Source: Bryobacterales bacterium
GTDB lineage: Bacteria; Acidobacteriota; Terriglobia; Bryobacterales; Bryobacteraceae
Length of the DNA stretch: 8,002 bases
Assembly: GCA_003132865.1 (NCBI GenBank)
Contig: PKYZ01000126.1
Location: 10,148-18,149 of the forward strand
Direction: 5' to 3'
Shown: positions 1 through 7,891 of the stretch, piece after piece
How the letters are laid out: each line of letters opens with the position of its first letter
Position numbering within the stretch: position 1 is the stretch's first letter
The notes under the pieces: model-generated
The model's input: only the letters and a program-made list of their open reading frames with translations
Databases searched by the model: none
Told to the model about the DNA's origin: nothing
Translations under genes and position numbers: made by a program

Positions 1-300
1 AGTTCCCGTGGCAATTACCGTGCTCTTACCTGCCTTCCAGTCCAGGCGTTCCCACGCTTGCTCTTGATGGCGGAATGGCCGGAACCACTCCGGCACCGCA
101 TCCGGAAAATACTGGCGGCCTCCAGGTGAAGAGGTGAACGGAAGCTTCAGCGAGATGTAAGGCCCCCGGAAAACCTCGCCCGGGCGGGCCAATAGTTCAT
201 CCAGCGCGTCGGCGAAGTAGGGATTCGTGATGGGGAAGGTGGTCCGCAAGAACTCCTCGATGCCCCGCCGGACCTGCGCGCCGATGACGGACGGGATCAT
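1..300 (-). CDS. DEAD/DEAH-box superfamily 2 helicase, N-terminal 100 residues only (runs off left edge)
   Basis: This open frame starts at ATG 300..298 and has no stop before base 1, so the gene is cut by the window. The protein begins MIPSVIGAQVRRGIEEFLRT. Residues 74-84 (FRHQEQAWERL) match the Q motif in front of many superfamily 2 helicases. The last visible residues (92-100, KSTVIATGT) are the strand and first half of a Walker A motif, expected to continue as GSGKT. This layout is typical of the large YprA/COG1205 helicases, which often carry a C-terminal DUF1998 region; that region is not visible here. The start overlaps the methyltransferase stop in an ATGA, with GGAG six bases upstream, so the start is secure. 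By position it would correspond to drmA of class 1 DISARM, but the N-terminus does not look like the DrmA proteins I remember. Helicase assignment is firm; subfamily and partner system are inference. Confidence 0.85.
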   Translation of the reverse strand, partial: MIPSVIGAQVRRGIEEFLRTTFPITNPYFADALDELLARPGEVFRGPYISLKLPFTSSPGGRQYFPDAVPEWFRPFRHQEQAWERLDWKAGKSTVIATGT

Positions 301-310
301 TCCTGTCTCC
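297..310 (-). promoter_or_regulatory. Coupled stop/start (ATGA) with Shine-Dalgarno GGAG for the third gene
   Basis: The methyltransferase stop TGA (299..297) and the helicase start ATG (300..298) share bases as ATGA. GGAG at 310..307 sits six bases before the ATG. Ribosomes finishing the methyltransferase can restart directly, so the two proteins are likely made in a fixed ratio. This site also decides the start of the truncated helicase gene. Confidence 0.8.
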
Positions 311-3300
311 GCGCGAACTCCGCCCATGCGGTGCGGTAGTCTTCCTCGCGGTCGCACTGGTCGAAGGGGGCTTCGTAGATGATGGTGCGCTCCCGCGGTC
401 CCCCCGGCAAGGTGTCGTCCATGATGGTGCGCTCGATCGTTGACCGATAACGCATCTTCTTCCACTCGGGGGTTGAGAGGCCGTATGACTGGTCGCCATC
501 GAGGTAGACGATTCGGCCGTTGCGATCGTAGTAGGTGTTCCGCTCGTACTGGCGGAGAACGGGGAACTGGATGCGGTAGATCGTGCAAAGTTCCTCGACG
601 GTGAGCCCGATTTCCATGGCGACGAGCACGTCGATCTCGACGAGGGACTGGCGGCGTTCGTAGTCGGTGCGAAGCGGCGTGTGCCAGGACCAGTCCGGTG
701 ACTGATCGGTAAATCGCTCCTCGTGTAGCCGGGGATCGTTCTTGGCCCATCTCTGCGCGCGGAAGGTGGGGTCCCATGACTCACGCCAGAAACCGGCGTA
801 TCCGCGGGTCATGCAGTTGAGCAGGAGGGTACGGGCAAAGACGGCGGGAGAACCTGTCAGCATCGGCAGGAGGCTTGCCGTATCCTCCAGAAAGTCAGAT
901 CTACCCATGGTCTTCACGAAAAAGTCGAACGGTAGGGAGGATAGACCCGCAATCCATGGAAGTATATACTTGCTTCTCTGAAACGCGATTTCAAAGCATG
1001 TAAAGATGTGGCCGGGCCCCCTCGGAATCACCGCCGCGATTAGCGTTCTCTCGCCAGCTTGGCTGAGTCGTTTGCGGGCAAACACCCTGACCATGTCCGT
1101 CAACTTCTTTTCCGCATCCCAGGGCACGCCCGGGATGCGTTGACGGTACAACTGCGGCTCGCAGTCCGGCACGTAATTCGTCCGCGGCAGGTAATCTTCG
1201 GGCAGTCCGGTGAGGTCCAGCAGGTCATAGTCACCCTTCTGCTGACACCGAGCTCGGGGCGTTTGGAACATCGGAGTTCCCACCGAGATATGCGGCCCGG
1301 AGAGCACCCATTCGCCCAGAGTGGACGGAAATCGTGTCTCGCGCCGAATGGTCCCCGCCTTGACGGCGTTCGTTTCGTGCCACATTTCCGATGTAACGTA
1401 TTCTGCCGCAAGTTGCCCCAGGCGCATGGAATGAATGGCGAACTTGCGCAATACTGGCAGAAGATCGCGCGAATGCAGGCACGGTAGGCGTGCTTCACTT
1501 GCAGCCGTGCCGGGCTCGTCATACAACCGTCCGAACAGTTCCAGCGCCGTTTCATCTACCTCGATGACTCGACTGGCATGCCCGTCCAAATTCCATTCGT
1601 TCTGTTCGTTCTTGATCCCGCCGCAGAGACCATACCCGTCATGACCGAAACTACGCTGGACCGTGATTGGGTCGAAGACGTTCGAAATGTGAAAGAATCC
1701 GATCTCGCCTTGTGCGCTGTAAACATTAACGCTGTACCTCTCACGGTGGGCAACTTCGGGGAATAGCATCCGACCGTTCTGGTGTTGAAAGTGATACCGC
1801 AACCTCGGATACAGCATTGATCGGAGAGGCCCCCCATTCGGGTCATCGTACACGCCTTCCGGATGCAGAAACCCCTGAACGCCTCGCCCGCTTGCGATGT
1901 CCCACGCCCTCGTTACAAAGCATTTGTACGTGTTCGACTGACTACCCAGCAGTAGTGGATAATTCTGCTTTGCATTCAAAAACGCCTGGGTTCCCTCAAA
2001 TTCTGCGTATTCCTCCAGGTAGAGGTTGCGCAGTTCGGGATGTTTCGCCATCGCGTCCCCACGGAGCTTCGCCATTTGCGGCGCGGAGACGTCCCGCATG
2101 ACGTAGAGCGGTTGCGCATCTCCCATCACTGCGCTTTCATTCCACTCCACTTTGATCCAGGGCGGGTTCCCCAGGATCAGGTCAAAGCCGCCGGCGTCGG
2201 CAAAGATATCAGCAAACTCCAGTTCCCAGTGCAGGAACCGGCGTTTCTCAGCTATCTCGCGCACCAAAGTCAGACGCTCGGAACCCTTGCAGAGGTCGTT
2301 GACGTCCACCAAGCCATACTCATCAGCCACCGTCATGCTGAGTTGCTCCGGCGCGAACATTTCCCCCTGCGTGCGACGGATCGATTCCGCCGCACGGACC
2401 GTCCCCTGCAATACAGACCCCACTTCGAGGAGAAACTCGTGCCGCGTCGGCAGCAGGTCAGCCTTCTCGATGGGCCAAAACCAGAGCGCACACCAGTAGT
2501 CCATTACGAACCGCAGCCGCTGGTACGCGGTAGACGGACCCTGATCGGGATGAATCGCCTTACGAAAAATCGCATCCCGTTCCCGCGTGGTCAGCTTCTG
2601 GCCGCGCTCGTCGTGAGCTTGCTGCCCCCAGACGGCGAAGTCGTGTGCGGTCCGGGCGCGCGCATTCCGGAGATCATCCGTGTGTCGAGTCCAGAGGCGG
2701 TCTACGGCCTCACTGAGGCGCACAAGCGTGCCAGCCTCTTCAGCGTCGAACCTCTCTCGGAACTCTTTCCGCCAGTCGGAGATCCGCTTCATCTCTTTCG
2801 GGCACATAGCCTTCACTACCTTGTCCCCGTAATTGGACATGTCCTTATCGGGCACCAGGAAATGATAGACACCATCCGTCGGTCGGGCATCGGCGGCCGG
2901 AATGCGCTCCGGCACGGAATCCAACCAGGGCTTGGCCTTATCCGTCAACTGCCCGCGCCGAAACACCTGGCGGCGCGCGCCAATCAGACTGTTGCCTGTG
3001 GCAAGCTGGCCGCCGAACCAGGGGATGGTGTGGCCCTGGTAGATCGTGTTGAGCCACAGCGAGATCTCGGCGAGCTCCACCGCCACCGGATTCTGGTCAA
3101 CGCCGAATACTCGGTTGTCCGCCAGAAATGCCTTTACCTTCTGCCGCTCCTGTTCCAGGTCGCCCTCGGGAATGCGGCGCTTCAGTTCGGCCTGCTTGCG
3201 GTCGAGGTACGCATCGGCGAGTTGATTGATGGCTTCATTCAAGAAGGCGCCGCTACCGAGCGCCGGTTCGCAAACCGTGAGTTTCAGAATCTGGTCTGCC

Positions 3301-4949
3301 GTCTTGCCTTCCAGCAGTTCCTTCAGCGCATACTTGACCACGCATTTGGTCAGCACTTCCGGCGTGTAATACGAGGCCGATTTCTGCCGGCTGCGGCCAT
3401 TCAGGCGATAGATGAAAGTGCCCAGCGGGTAGACCTTGGCGTGCCCGGTCTCGTCGTCGTACACAATCTCCGCGGACTCGTACTGGCTCAGATCCTCTTT
3501 GCTGACGAACCAAGCCTGATCGAGCAGGTTGACCTCTTTGGTTTCCGCCTTCTTTACCTCGTAGAGGTCGGTCTTGGCGAAGAATCCAGTGTAGGAAAGC
3601 AGACCTTCATAGACCGCGCCGAGTTGGTTGATACCGAGCTGCGCGTAGCTGATACGCCCCCGTCCGAGCGCGGAACCCTTGCGGGAGTAGCCGAGCGATT
3701 CGAGCACCTGCTGGAGCACATGGTTTCGCAGGCGGACGCGGCGCAGCGTGGGGGTGCGGGCGTCGTCAAAGAGGTCGCCTTCCAGCGGTTTCATCTCAAA
3801 GGTATGGACCAGGCTGCGTCCACCAGGCCCGGTTGCGGCGGCGGCCATGGTCATTTGCTCTTGAGGCGCGAAGCCGCTGTAAATGAGCTTGAACAGGGTC
3901 CGGATGGAAGTGTCGATGAAGTAACCGTTGCGGCTGCGCTCGGTATCGAGGGGAGCGAGCGCGAGTTCCCGCAGGCTTTCCAGGCTATAACCGGTGCGGT
4001 ACTCCTCGCTATCCATGGGGGCGTAGCCAAGCGCCGGACGCGCCTCCACATAGAAAAGGAAGAGCAGCCGGTAGAGGTAGCGGAGGCATTCGCGGCTGAG
4101 GTCTTCAGGGGCGAGGACGCCATGCACTTTCTCCTTCAGCACGTCGCCCAGGTAAAAGAGGGCCTCATTGCCGATCCGCTCGATGCACTCGCGCGCGCTG
4201 TACTTCAGGTCTTCGGAGACTTTGGCGGCATGCTTGTGGGAGCCTTCGTCGAGACGATCCAGCAGGTTGTTGCCGTCGCGCGGACAGATGCTCTCGGCTC
4301 CGGCGAGCGCGGGCAGCAGGCGGGAAGCGTCGTTGTTGCTGAAGATCTGGTCAAAGTGAAAGCGCAGCAGGCGACGGTCCGACCACTTGGTGCGGTCGAT
4401 CAGGATGAGCTGGCCGGCATGGAACAACAGCACCCAGCGCGGCGGCTCCTCACTGGCGAAGACCTGTTCGGTGAGGACGTCTTCGAGGGTGGCGTCGCCG
4501 GTCCATTTCAGATCCTCCGCGGGCGGCAGTTGTTCGCGCAGCACGGGCAGGGACAGCGGATCGCCGAGTTCGTTGGTGGCGTCCAGCGCTTCGATTAGCC
4601 AGAGTTCGGGGGAGCCATCGGCGCGGGTGATTTCGCCGGCGACGGGAATCGCGATGCCGTCTTCGGTCTCGCGCACGCCGGGCTGCCACGGATAACCGAG
4701 TGCATCCAGCAGAGAGCGCAGCCAGGCCCGCTGGCAATCGAGCCGCGCGCCGGGGTCGGTCAGCCCTTCCAGTTCCGCGTGCATTGCAGGCCAGGTGGCG
4801 CCGCAGCGGCGGACGGCCTCGACGGGGGAATCTGCGCCGGCGGTCCAGCGCGCAAAGACAGGACGGAGGTCGTCTTCGAGCACTGAATCGATGTAGTGGT
4901 CGGTGTAGAACTCCCTCTCGTTGGTGATGCCGGTGAGATCGAGCGCCAT
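297..4949 (-). CDS. Large Eco57I/PglX-like N6-adenine DNA methyltransferase (DrmMI-like)
   Basis: This 1550-residue protein should transfer methyl from SAM to the N6 of adenine in a specific DNA site. Motif X-like SASYYTPEVL lies at 524-533, SAM-binding motif I (CEPALGSGAFL) at 560-570, an acidic strand (VFGVDQNPVAVELAEISLWL) at 614-633 and catalytic NPPW at 928-931. The roughly 360 residues between motifs I and IV are a large insertion, as in Eco57I and PglX enzymes. The first 250 residues hold a possible decayed nuclease fold (ADGSPELWLIEALD, 110-123) without the usual lysine. Residues 1214-1265 (WVLSGPHISVGTP, then DYLPRTNYVPD) look like a target-recognition segment, and the C-terminus has a distinctive block at 1510-1540 (DDTLPGGPRER, then CDREEDY). 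The frame is intact. GGGGAG seven bases before ATG 4949 supports the start, two bases after the SNF2 stop. Class 1 DISARM DrmMI is the best-fitting role; a BREX PglX relative or stand-alone type IIG enzyme are alternatives. Methyltransferase identity is near certain, system identity moderate. Confidence 0.95.
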   Translation of the reverse strand: MALDLTGITNEREFYTDHYIDSVLEDDLRPVFARWTAGADSPVEAVRRCGATWPAMHAELEGLTDPGARLDCQRAWLRSLLDALGYPWQPGVRETEDGIAIPVAGEITRADGSPELWLIEALDATNELGDPLSLPVLREQLPPAEDLKWTGDATLEDVLTEQVFASEEPPRWVLLFHAGQLILIDRTKWSDRRLLRFHFDQIFSNNDASRLLPALAGAESICPRDGNNLLDRLDEGSHKHAAKVSEDLKYSARECIERIGNEALFYLGDVLKEKVHGVLAPEDLSRECLRYLYRLLFLFYVEARPALGYAPMDSEEYRTGYSLESLRELALAPLDTERSRNGYFIDTSIRTLFKLIYSGFAPQEQMTMAAAATGPGGRSLVHTFEMKPLEGDLFDDARTPTLRRVRLRNHVLQQVLESLGYSRKGSALGRGRISYAQLGINQLGAVYEGLLSYTGFFAKTDLYEVKKAETKEVNLLDQAWFVSKEDLSQYESAEIVYDDETGHAKVYPLGTFIYRLNGRSRQKSASYYTPEVLTKCVVKYALKELLEGKTADQILKLTVCEPALGSGAFLNEAINQLADAYLDRKQAELKRRIPEGDLEQERQKVKAFLADNRVFGVDQNPVAVELAEISLWLNTIYQGHTIPWFGGQLATGNSLIGARRQVFRRGQLTDKAKPWLDSVPERIPAADARPTDGVYHFLVPDKDMSNYGDKVVKAMCPKEMKRISDWRKEFRERFDAEEAGTLVRLSEAVDRLWTRHTDDLRNARARTAHDFAVWGQQAHDERGQKLTTRERDAIFRKAIHPDQGPSTAYQRLRFVMDYWCALWFWPIEKADLLPTRHEFLLEVGSVLQGTVRAAESIRRTQGEMFAPEQLSMTVADEYGLVDVNDLCKGSERLTLVREIAEKRRFLHWELEFADIFADAGGFDLILGNPPWIKVEWNESAVMGDAQPLYVMRDVSAPQMAKLRGDAMAKHPELRNLYLEEYAEFEGTQAFLNAKQNYPLLLGSQSNTYKCFVTRAWDIASGRGVQGFLHPEGVYDDPNGGPLRSMLYPRLRYHFQHQNGRMLFPEVAHRERYSVNVYSAQGEIGFFHISNVFDPITVQRSFGHDGYGLCGGIKNEQNEWNLDGHASRVIEVDETALELFGRLYDEPGTAASEARLPCLHSRDLLPVLRKFAIHSMRLGQLAAEYVTSEMWHETNAVKAGTIRRETRFPSTLGEWVLSGPHISVGTPMFQTPRARCQQKGDYDLLDLTGLPEDYLPRTNYVPDCEPQLYRQRIPGVPWDAEKKLTDMVRVFARKRLSQAGERTLIAAVIPRGPGHIFTCFEIAFQRSKYILPWIAGLSSLPFDFFVKTMGRSDFLEDTASLLPMLTGSPAVFARTLLLNCMTRGYAGFWRESWDPTFRAQRWAKNDPRLHEERFTDQSPDWSWHTPLRTDYERRQSLVEIDVLVAMEIGLTVEELCTIYRIQFPVLRQYERNTYYDRNGRIVYLDGDQSYGLSTPEWKKMRYRSTIERTIMDDTLPGGPRERTIIYEAPFDQCDREEDYRTAWAEFARRQE

Positions 4950-4962
4950 GGTTACTCTCCCC
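4950..4962 (-). promoter_or_regulatory. Ribosome binding site of the methyltransferase gene
   Basis: GGGGAG at 4962..4957 lies seven bases before ATG 4949 and inside the last codons of the SNF2 gene, whose TAA (4954..4952) is only two bases from the ATG. There is no room for a separate promoter, so the methyltransferase depends on the SNF2 transcript and probably on its translation, unless a promoter lies within the SNF2 gene. Confidence 0.75.
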
Positions 4963-7819
4963 GGAACACGGCCGCCACGCGGAGGAAGGCTGCATCCTTG
5001 GTGGTCAGGGTGTCCTGCACGTATTCGGTCCAGTTGGCGAACATGGCGTCGATCTTGCGCTCCTTGGCTTGCTTCAGCCGGAGGCGGACGCCGCCAGCCG
5101 CCACTTCGCCGAAGTCGATTTCCAACTGCTGTTTCTTAGCGGCTCGCAGGGCTTCGAGTTTGTGGCGTTCCACCTCCAGCTTCGGTCGCATTTCACAGTT
5201 CAGCGCTTCGCGGCACCGGGACATGTACTTGCGGCCGTGGGCGACGGCTTCCGGCAGCAGGGTCCCGGCTGCGGTCACCTCGGGCAGAAGCGCTGGGTTG
5301 GCGAAGTCGGTGCGATGGAAGCCGGTCCTTTCGAGGAATGCCTCCAGCGGCTCGATGCCTGTGAAGTGGCCGGATTCAAAGCGCACGCCAAACCACCGGT
5401 GGACCACGGGCTGGCCCTTCCGGTTCGGAGTTTCACCTTGCATCAGGAAGACCAGTTCCTGGGGGGCGAGGATGCCCTTCAGCGTGACTACCGGGGCCTG
5501 CGCGCGGTCAAAGTTCACCAGCAGTTTGTAGTTCAGCCACTCGACAGCCGGGTGCAGGTCCCAAAGCAGGTGAATGTGGGGCCAGAGACGCTCACCGCTG
5601 CGCGCCTTGCGGATCTCCTCCTGGACCAGCTTGGTGTCGCTGGTCAGGTGGAGGCGGCCGTCGTCGGGCAGGGCGCCTTTCGGCAGAGCACGCTTCAGGG
5701 ATCGCTCCAGATCGCGGGGCAGCGTCACGCTGACCATCTGTCGGTCTTTGTCGATGTTGAAGTCAAGGCGGCCGTCGTTGCCGAGGCCGTCGGCGATGTA
5801 GGCGAGGTCGGTGGCGTAAAGCGATAGCGTCTTGCGTTTGCGCGAGGGCGCAGTCTCGCCCTTGGGCGGCGGCGCGGTGCCCATCAGGATGGCGAGCAGG
5901 TCCGCCGCCTTCGCCGTCTGCAGCATTTGCTGGTCGAACTGCTCGACCGAGAGCGATTTCTCGATGGCCTTGCCAACCTCCATCTCTTCCTGCACCGGGT
6001 CATAGACGCCGAGGAAGGCGGAGGGGTCGCCAATATTCTTCTGAGCTTGCTCATCCTTAATAGTAAGGAGTTCCAGGATGCGCTGGTCGCCGCGGATTTT
6101 GGGGTTGCTGGATTCGGTGGGGATGTAGGCAACCAGCGGCTGCTTATCCTGGCCATACCGGTCGATGCGCCCGTTGCGTTGCTGGAAAACCATCAAAGAC
6201 CAGGGGATGTCGAAGTGGATCAGCTTGTGCGCCAGGAAATGTAGATTGATGCCCTCGCTGGCGATGTCGGTGGCGATGAGCAGGCGGACAGGTTCCTTGT
6301 CGCGGCCGAACTTTTCCACCGTGTCCTGGAGCGCCTGGTCGCCGCTCTCCTGACCGTGCAGCGTGGCGATCTGCGCCGCCTTCAACTTCAGATCCTTTTC
6401 CAGATGCTCCCGGAGGAACTTGAGGGTCTCGACACGCTCGGTGAAGATGACAAGGCGGTCGGACGACAGTTCGGAGTGCCAATCGAGGTCGCCGCCTTTT
6501 CGCAGGAGGGTGAGCAGCCTCTGGTACTTGGTGAACTGGTCTGGGGTAATGGCTTCAACGGCGTCAGCGAGCGTCCGCAAGGTGTCGCAGTCCCGCTCGG
6601 CTTCGGGGGTTGCGACGCCCGTGATCTTTTTCAGGCGTTGCTCGATGGTCTGGCAGCAGGCGGCCGGGCTGGAGAAGAGGGACTTTTCGAGGACCACCCG
6701 GAATAGAAGCTGGCCGGCCTTCTTCGCCTTATCGAAGGAGGCGAAAGTGGCGCGGGAAACCAGATCGTAAGCGTGCTCTTCGACGTCCGACGCAGGGGTG
6801 GGCCAGCGATTGGTCTTGCGATCCAGGAAGGCCTTGCCGAGTTGTTCCTGAATGTCTTTCTTGAAGCGGCGCAGGAACAGGCCTTCGATGTCCTCCGGCC
6901 CGTACTCTTTCGGGTTGGCGATGGCCGTCGGATTCAGCATGTTCATCAGGCTGGCGAAGGATTCCGGCCGGCCGTCGTGGGGGGTGGCGGAGGCCAGGAT
7001 CATGGTGTCGGAGCGATCACCCAGGAGCGCGGCGAGTTTGGCGCGGTCGCTTCGGGTGCCGCGGACGGCGACGTTGTGCGCCTCGTCGATGACGATGATG
7101 TCCCAGTAGCTCTTTTCCAAGTGGACGCGGAAATCGCGTTCCTGCTTGAGCGTATCCACCGAGATGATGGTCTTGTCGTAGTAGTGGAACGGGTTGGCGT
7201 CGGCAGGTACGTCCTGGCGGATGCGCTCGATTCCGGCGCGGTCCAGGCGCACGAGCGGAATGGTGAAGCGCGACCACAGTTCCTTCTGGAACTGGGTCAT
7301 CATGCTCTTGGTTGTGACCACGAGGATGCGCTTGCCCTTGCCGCGGCGCATGAGTTCGGCGAGAAGCACGCCGACCTCGATGGTCTTGCCGAGGCCGACC
7401 GAATCGGCCAACAGGATACGGTGGCGGATCTGGCCGAGCGCTTGCAGCGCGGGGTCGAGCTGATAGGGAAGGAGGTCGATGGCGGCGCGGTGGCCGATCC
7501 AGAGGTTGGAGTCCGTGGGCGGCGCCTGACGGAGCAGGCTTTCCAGGTAAAGGCGGGCTTTGGCGAATCGGGGCGAAGTGTCTGGAACCAGTTCCGTATC
7601 CTCGGGGTGGAGGGGTTTGATGTCCCGGTCGATCTCGGTAAGAAAGCGAGCTTCCTTGCCGCGAACCAACTCGGAAATGCCGGTGACCAGCAGCGAATAG
7701 GTGCCGCTGGAGGTCAGATCGGCGCGTTTGATCACCCACTCGGCATCACGAATTTCCACCCGCAAGCCAGAAGCAAACACAGCGTCCTGTGCGGGCGCCA
7801 AGTGGTTGACGGTGCTCAT
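4952..7819 (-). CDS. SNF2/RapA-like DNA translocase (DrmD-like helicase)
   Basis: This 955-residue ATP-driven translocase of the SNF2 family is expected to move along double-stranded DNA without fully unwinding it. The core is complete: a Q-motif-like LLPYQLDPALQAL at 116-128, Walker A (DSVGLGKTIE) at 139-148, motif Ia (LVVTTKSMMTQF) at 166-177, Walker B DEAH at 245-248, motif III SATP at 277-280, motif IV-like RLVIFTE at 455-461, motif V (LIATDIASEGINL) at 514-526 and motif VI (QQRNGRIDRYGQ) at 546-557. The first 60 residues (GLRVEIRDAEWVIKRADLTS at 18-37) resemble a small beta-rich N-terminal domain, and residues 875-925 are rich in charged heptads, perhaps a coiled coil. I chose ATG 7819, with purine-rich GAGAGAG just upstream, because the 52 in-frame codons up to 7975 look like leader sequence with several Cys and Pro residues. 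The frame stays open to the right edge, so a longer protein cannot be excluded. It is probably the first gene of the operon; DrmD of class 1 DISARM is the likeliest family, a lone RapA-like ATPase the alternative. Confidence 0.93.
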   Translation of the reverse strand: MSTVNHLAPAQDAVFASGLRVEIRDAEWVIKRADLTSSGTYSLLVTGISELVRGKEARFLTEIDRDIKPLHPEDTELVPDTSPRFAKARLYLESLLRQAPPTDSNLWIGHRAAIDLLPYQLDPALQALGQIRHRILLADSVGLGKTIEVGVLLAELMRRGKGKRILVVTTKSMMTQFQKELWSRFTIPLVRLDRAGIERIRQDVPADANPFHYYDKTIISVDTLKQERDFRVHLEKSYWDIIVIDEAHNVAVRGTRSDRAKLAALLGDRSDTMILASATPHDGRPESFASLMNMLNPTAIANPKEYGPEDIEGLFLRRFKKDIQEQLGKAFLDRKTNRWPTPASDVEEHAYDLVSRATFASFDKAKKAGQLLFRVVLEKSLFSSPAACCQTIEQRLKKITGVATPEAERDCDTLRTLADAVEAITPDQFTKYQRLLTLLRKGGDLDWHSELSSDRLVIFTERVETLKFLREHLEKDLKLKAAQIATLHGQESGDQALQDTVEKFGRDKEPVRLLIATDIASEGINLHFLAHKLIHFDIPWSLMVFQQRNGRIDRYGQDKQPLVAYIPTESSNPKIRGDQRILELLTIKDEQAQKNIGDPSAFLGVYDPVQEEMEVGKAIEKSLSVEQFDQQMLQTAKAADLLAILMGTAPPPKGETAPSRKRKTLSLYATDLAYIADGLGNDGRLDFNIDKDRQMVSVTLPRDLERSLKRALPKGALPDDGRLHLTSDTKLVQEEIRKARSGERLWPHIHLLWDLHPAVEWLNYKLLVNFDRAQAPVVTLKGILAPQELVFLMQGETPNRKGQPVVHRWFGVRFESGHFTGIEPLEAFLERTGFHRTDFANPALLPEVTAAGTLLPEAVAHGRKYMSRCREALNCEMRPKLEVERHKLEALRAAKKQQLEIDFGEVAAGGVRLRLKQAKERKIDAMFANWTEYVQDTLTTKDAAFLRVAAVFRGE

Positions 7820-7822
7820 GCG

Positions 7823-7829
7823 CTCTCTC
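7823..7829 (-). promoter_or_regulatory. Weak purine-rich ribosome binding site of the SNF2 gene
   Basis: GAGAGAG lies three bases upstream of ATG 7819. It is the only Shine-Dalgarno-like stretch near the start where helicase-like sequence begins, and it supports 7819 over upstream candidates. The match to GGAGG is imperfect, so initiation may be modest. Confidence 0.45.
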
Positions 7830-7841
7830 GGCGAATCAGGC

Positions 7842-7861
7842 GTACGATAACGCACTATAAC
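7842..7861 (-). promoter_or_regulatory. AT-rich tandem 10-base repeat with -10-like TATAGT (candidate operon promoter)
   Basis: On the minus strand GTTATAGTGC (7861..7852) is followed directly by GTTATCGTAC (7851..7842); 8 of 10 bases match, so the copies are one helical turn apart. TATAGT at 7859..7854 resembles a -10 element, about 35 bases before the SNF2 ATG. No convincing -35 sits 16-18 bases upstream (CAATGT at 17 bases is poor), so an activator or a non-housekeeping sigma factor might be needed. This is the most AT-rich part of the leader. The call is tentative. Confidence 0.3.
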
Positions 7862-7891
7862 AAACCAGGAGTGATGACATTGGTCTGGGCG

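Noticed and set aside
2040..4598. Open plus-strand frame of 852 codons opposite the methyltransferase gene
   Set aside because: It lies fully antisense to a gene with clear catalytic motifs. Its translation has no recognisable domain, and long antisense frames are common opposite GC-rich coding sequence.
297..4949. Type I restriction HsdM identity for the methyltransferase
   Set aside because: At 1550 residues it is about three times HsdM length. It has a long insert between motifs I and IV and its own recognition region, and no HsdS or HsdR is adjacent.
5069..5827. Plus-strand frame of 252 codons opposite the SNF2 gene
   Set aside because: Antisense shadow of conserved helicase coding sequence, with low-complexity Val/Gly/Leu-rich translation and no motif.
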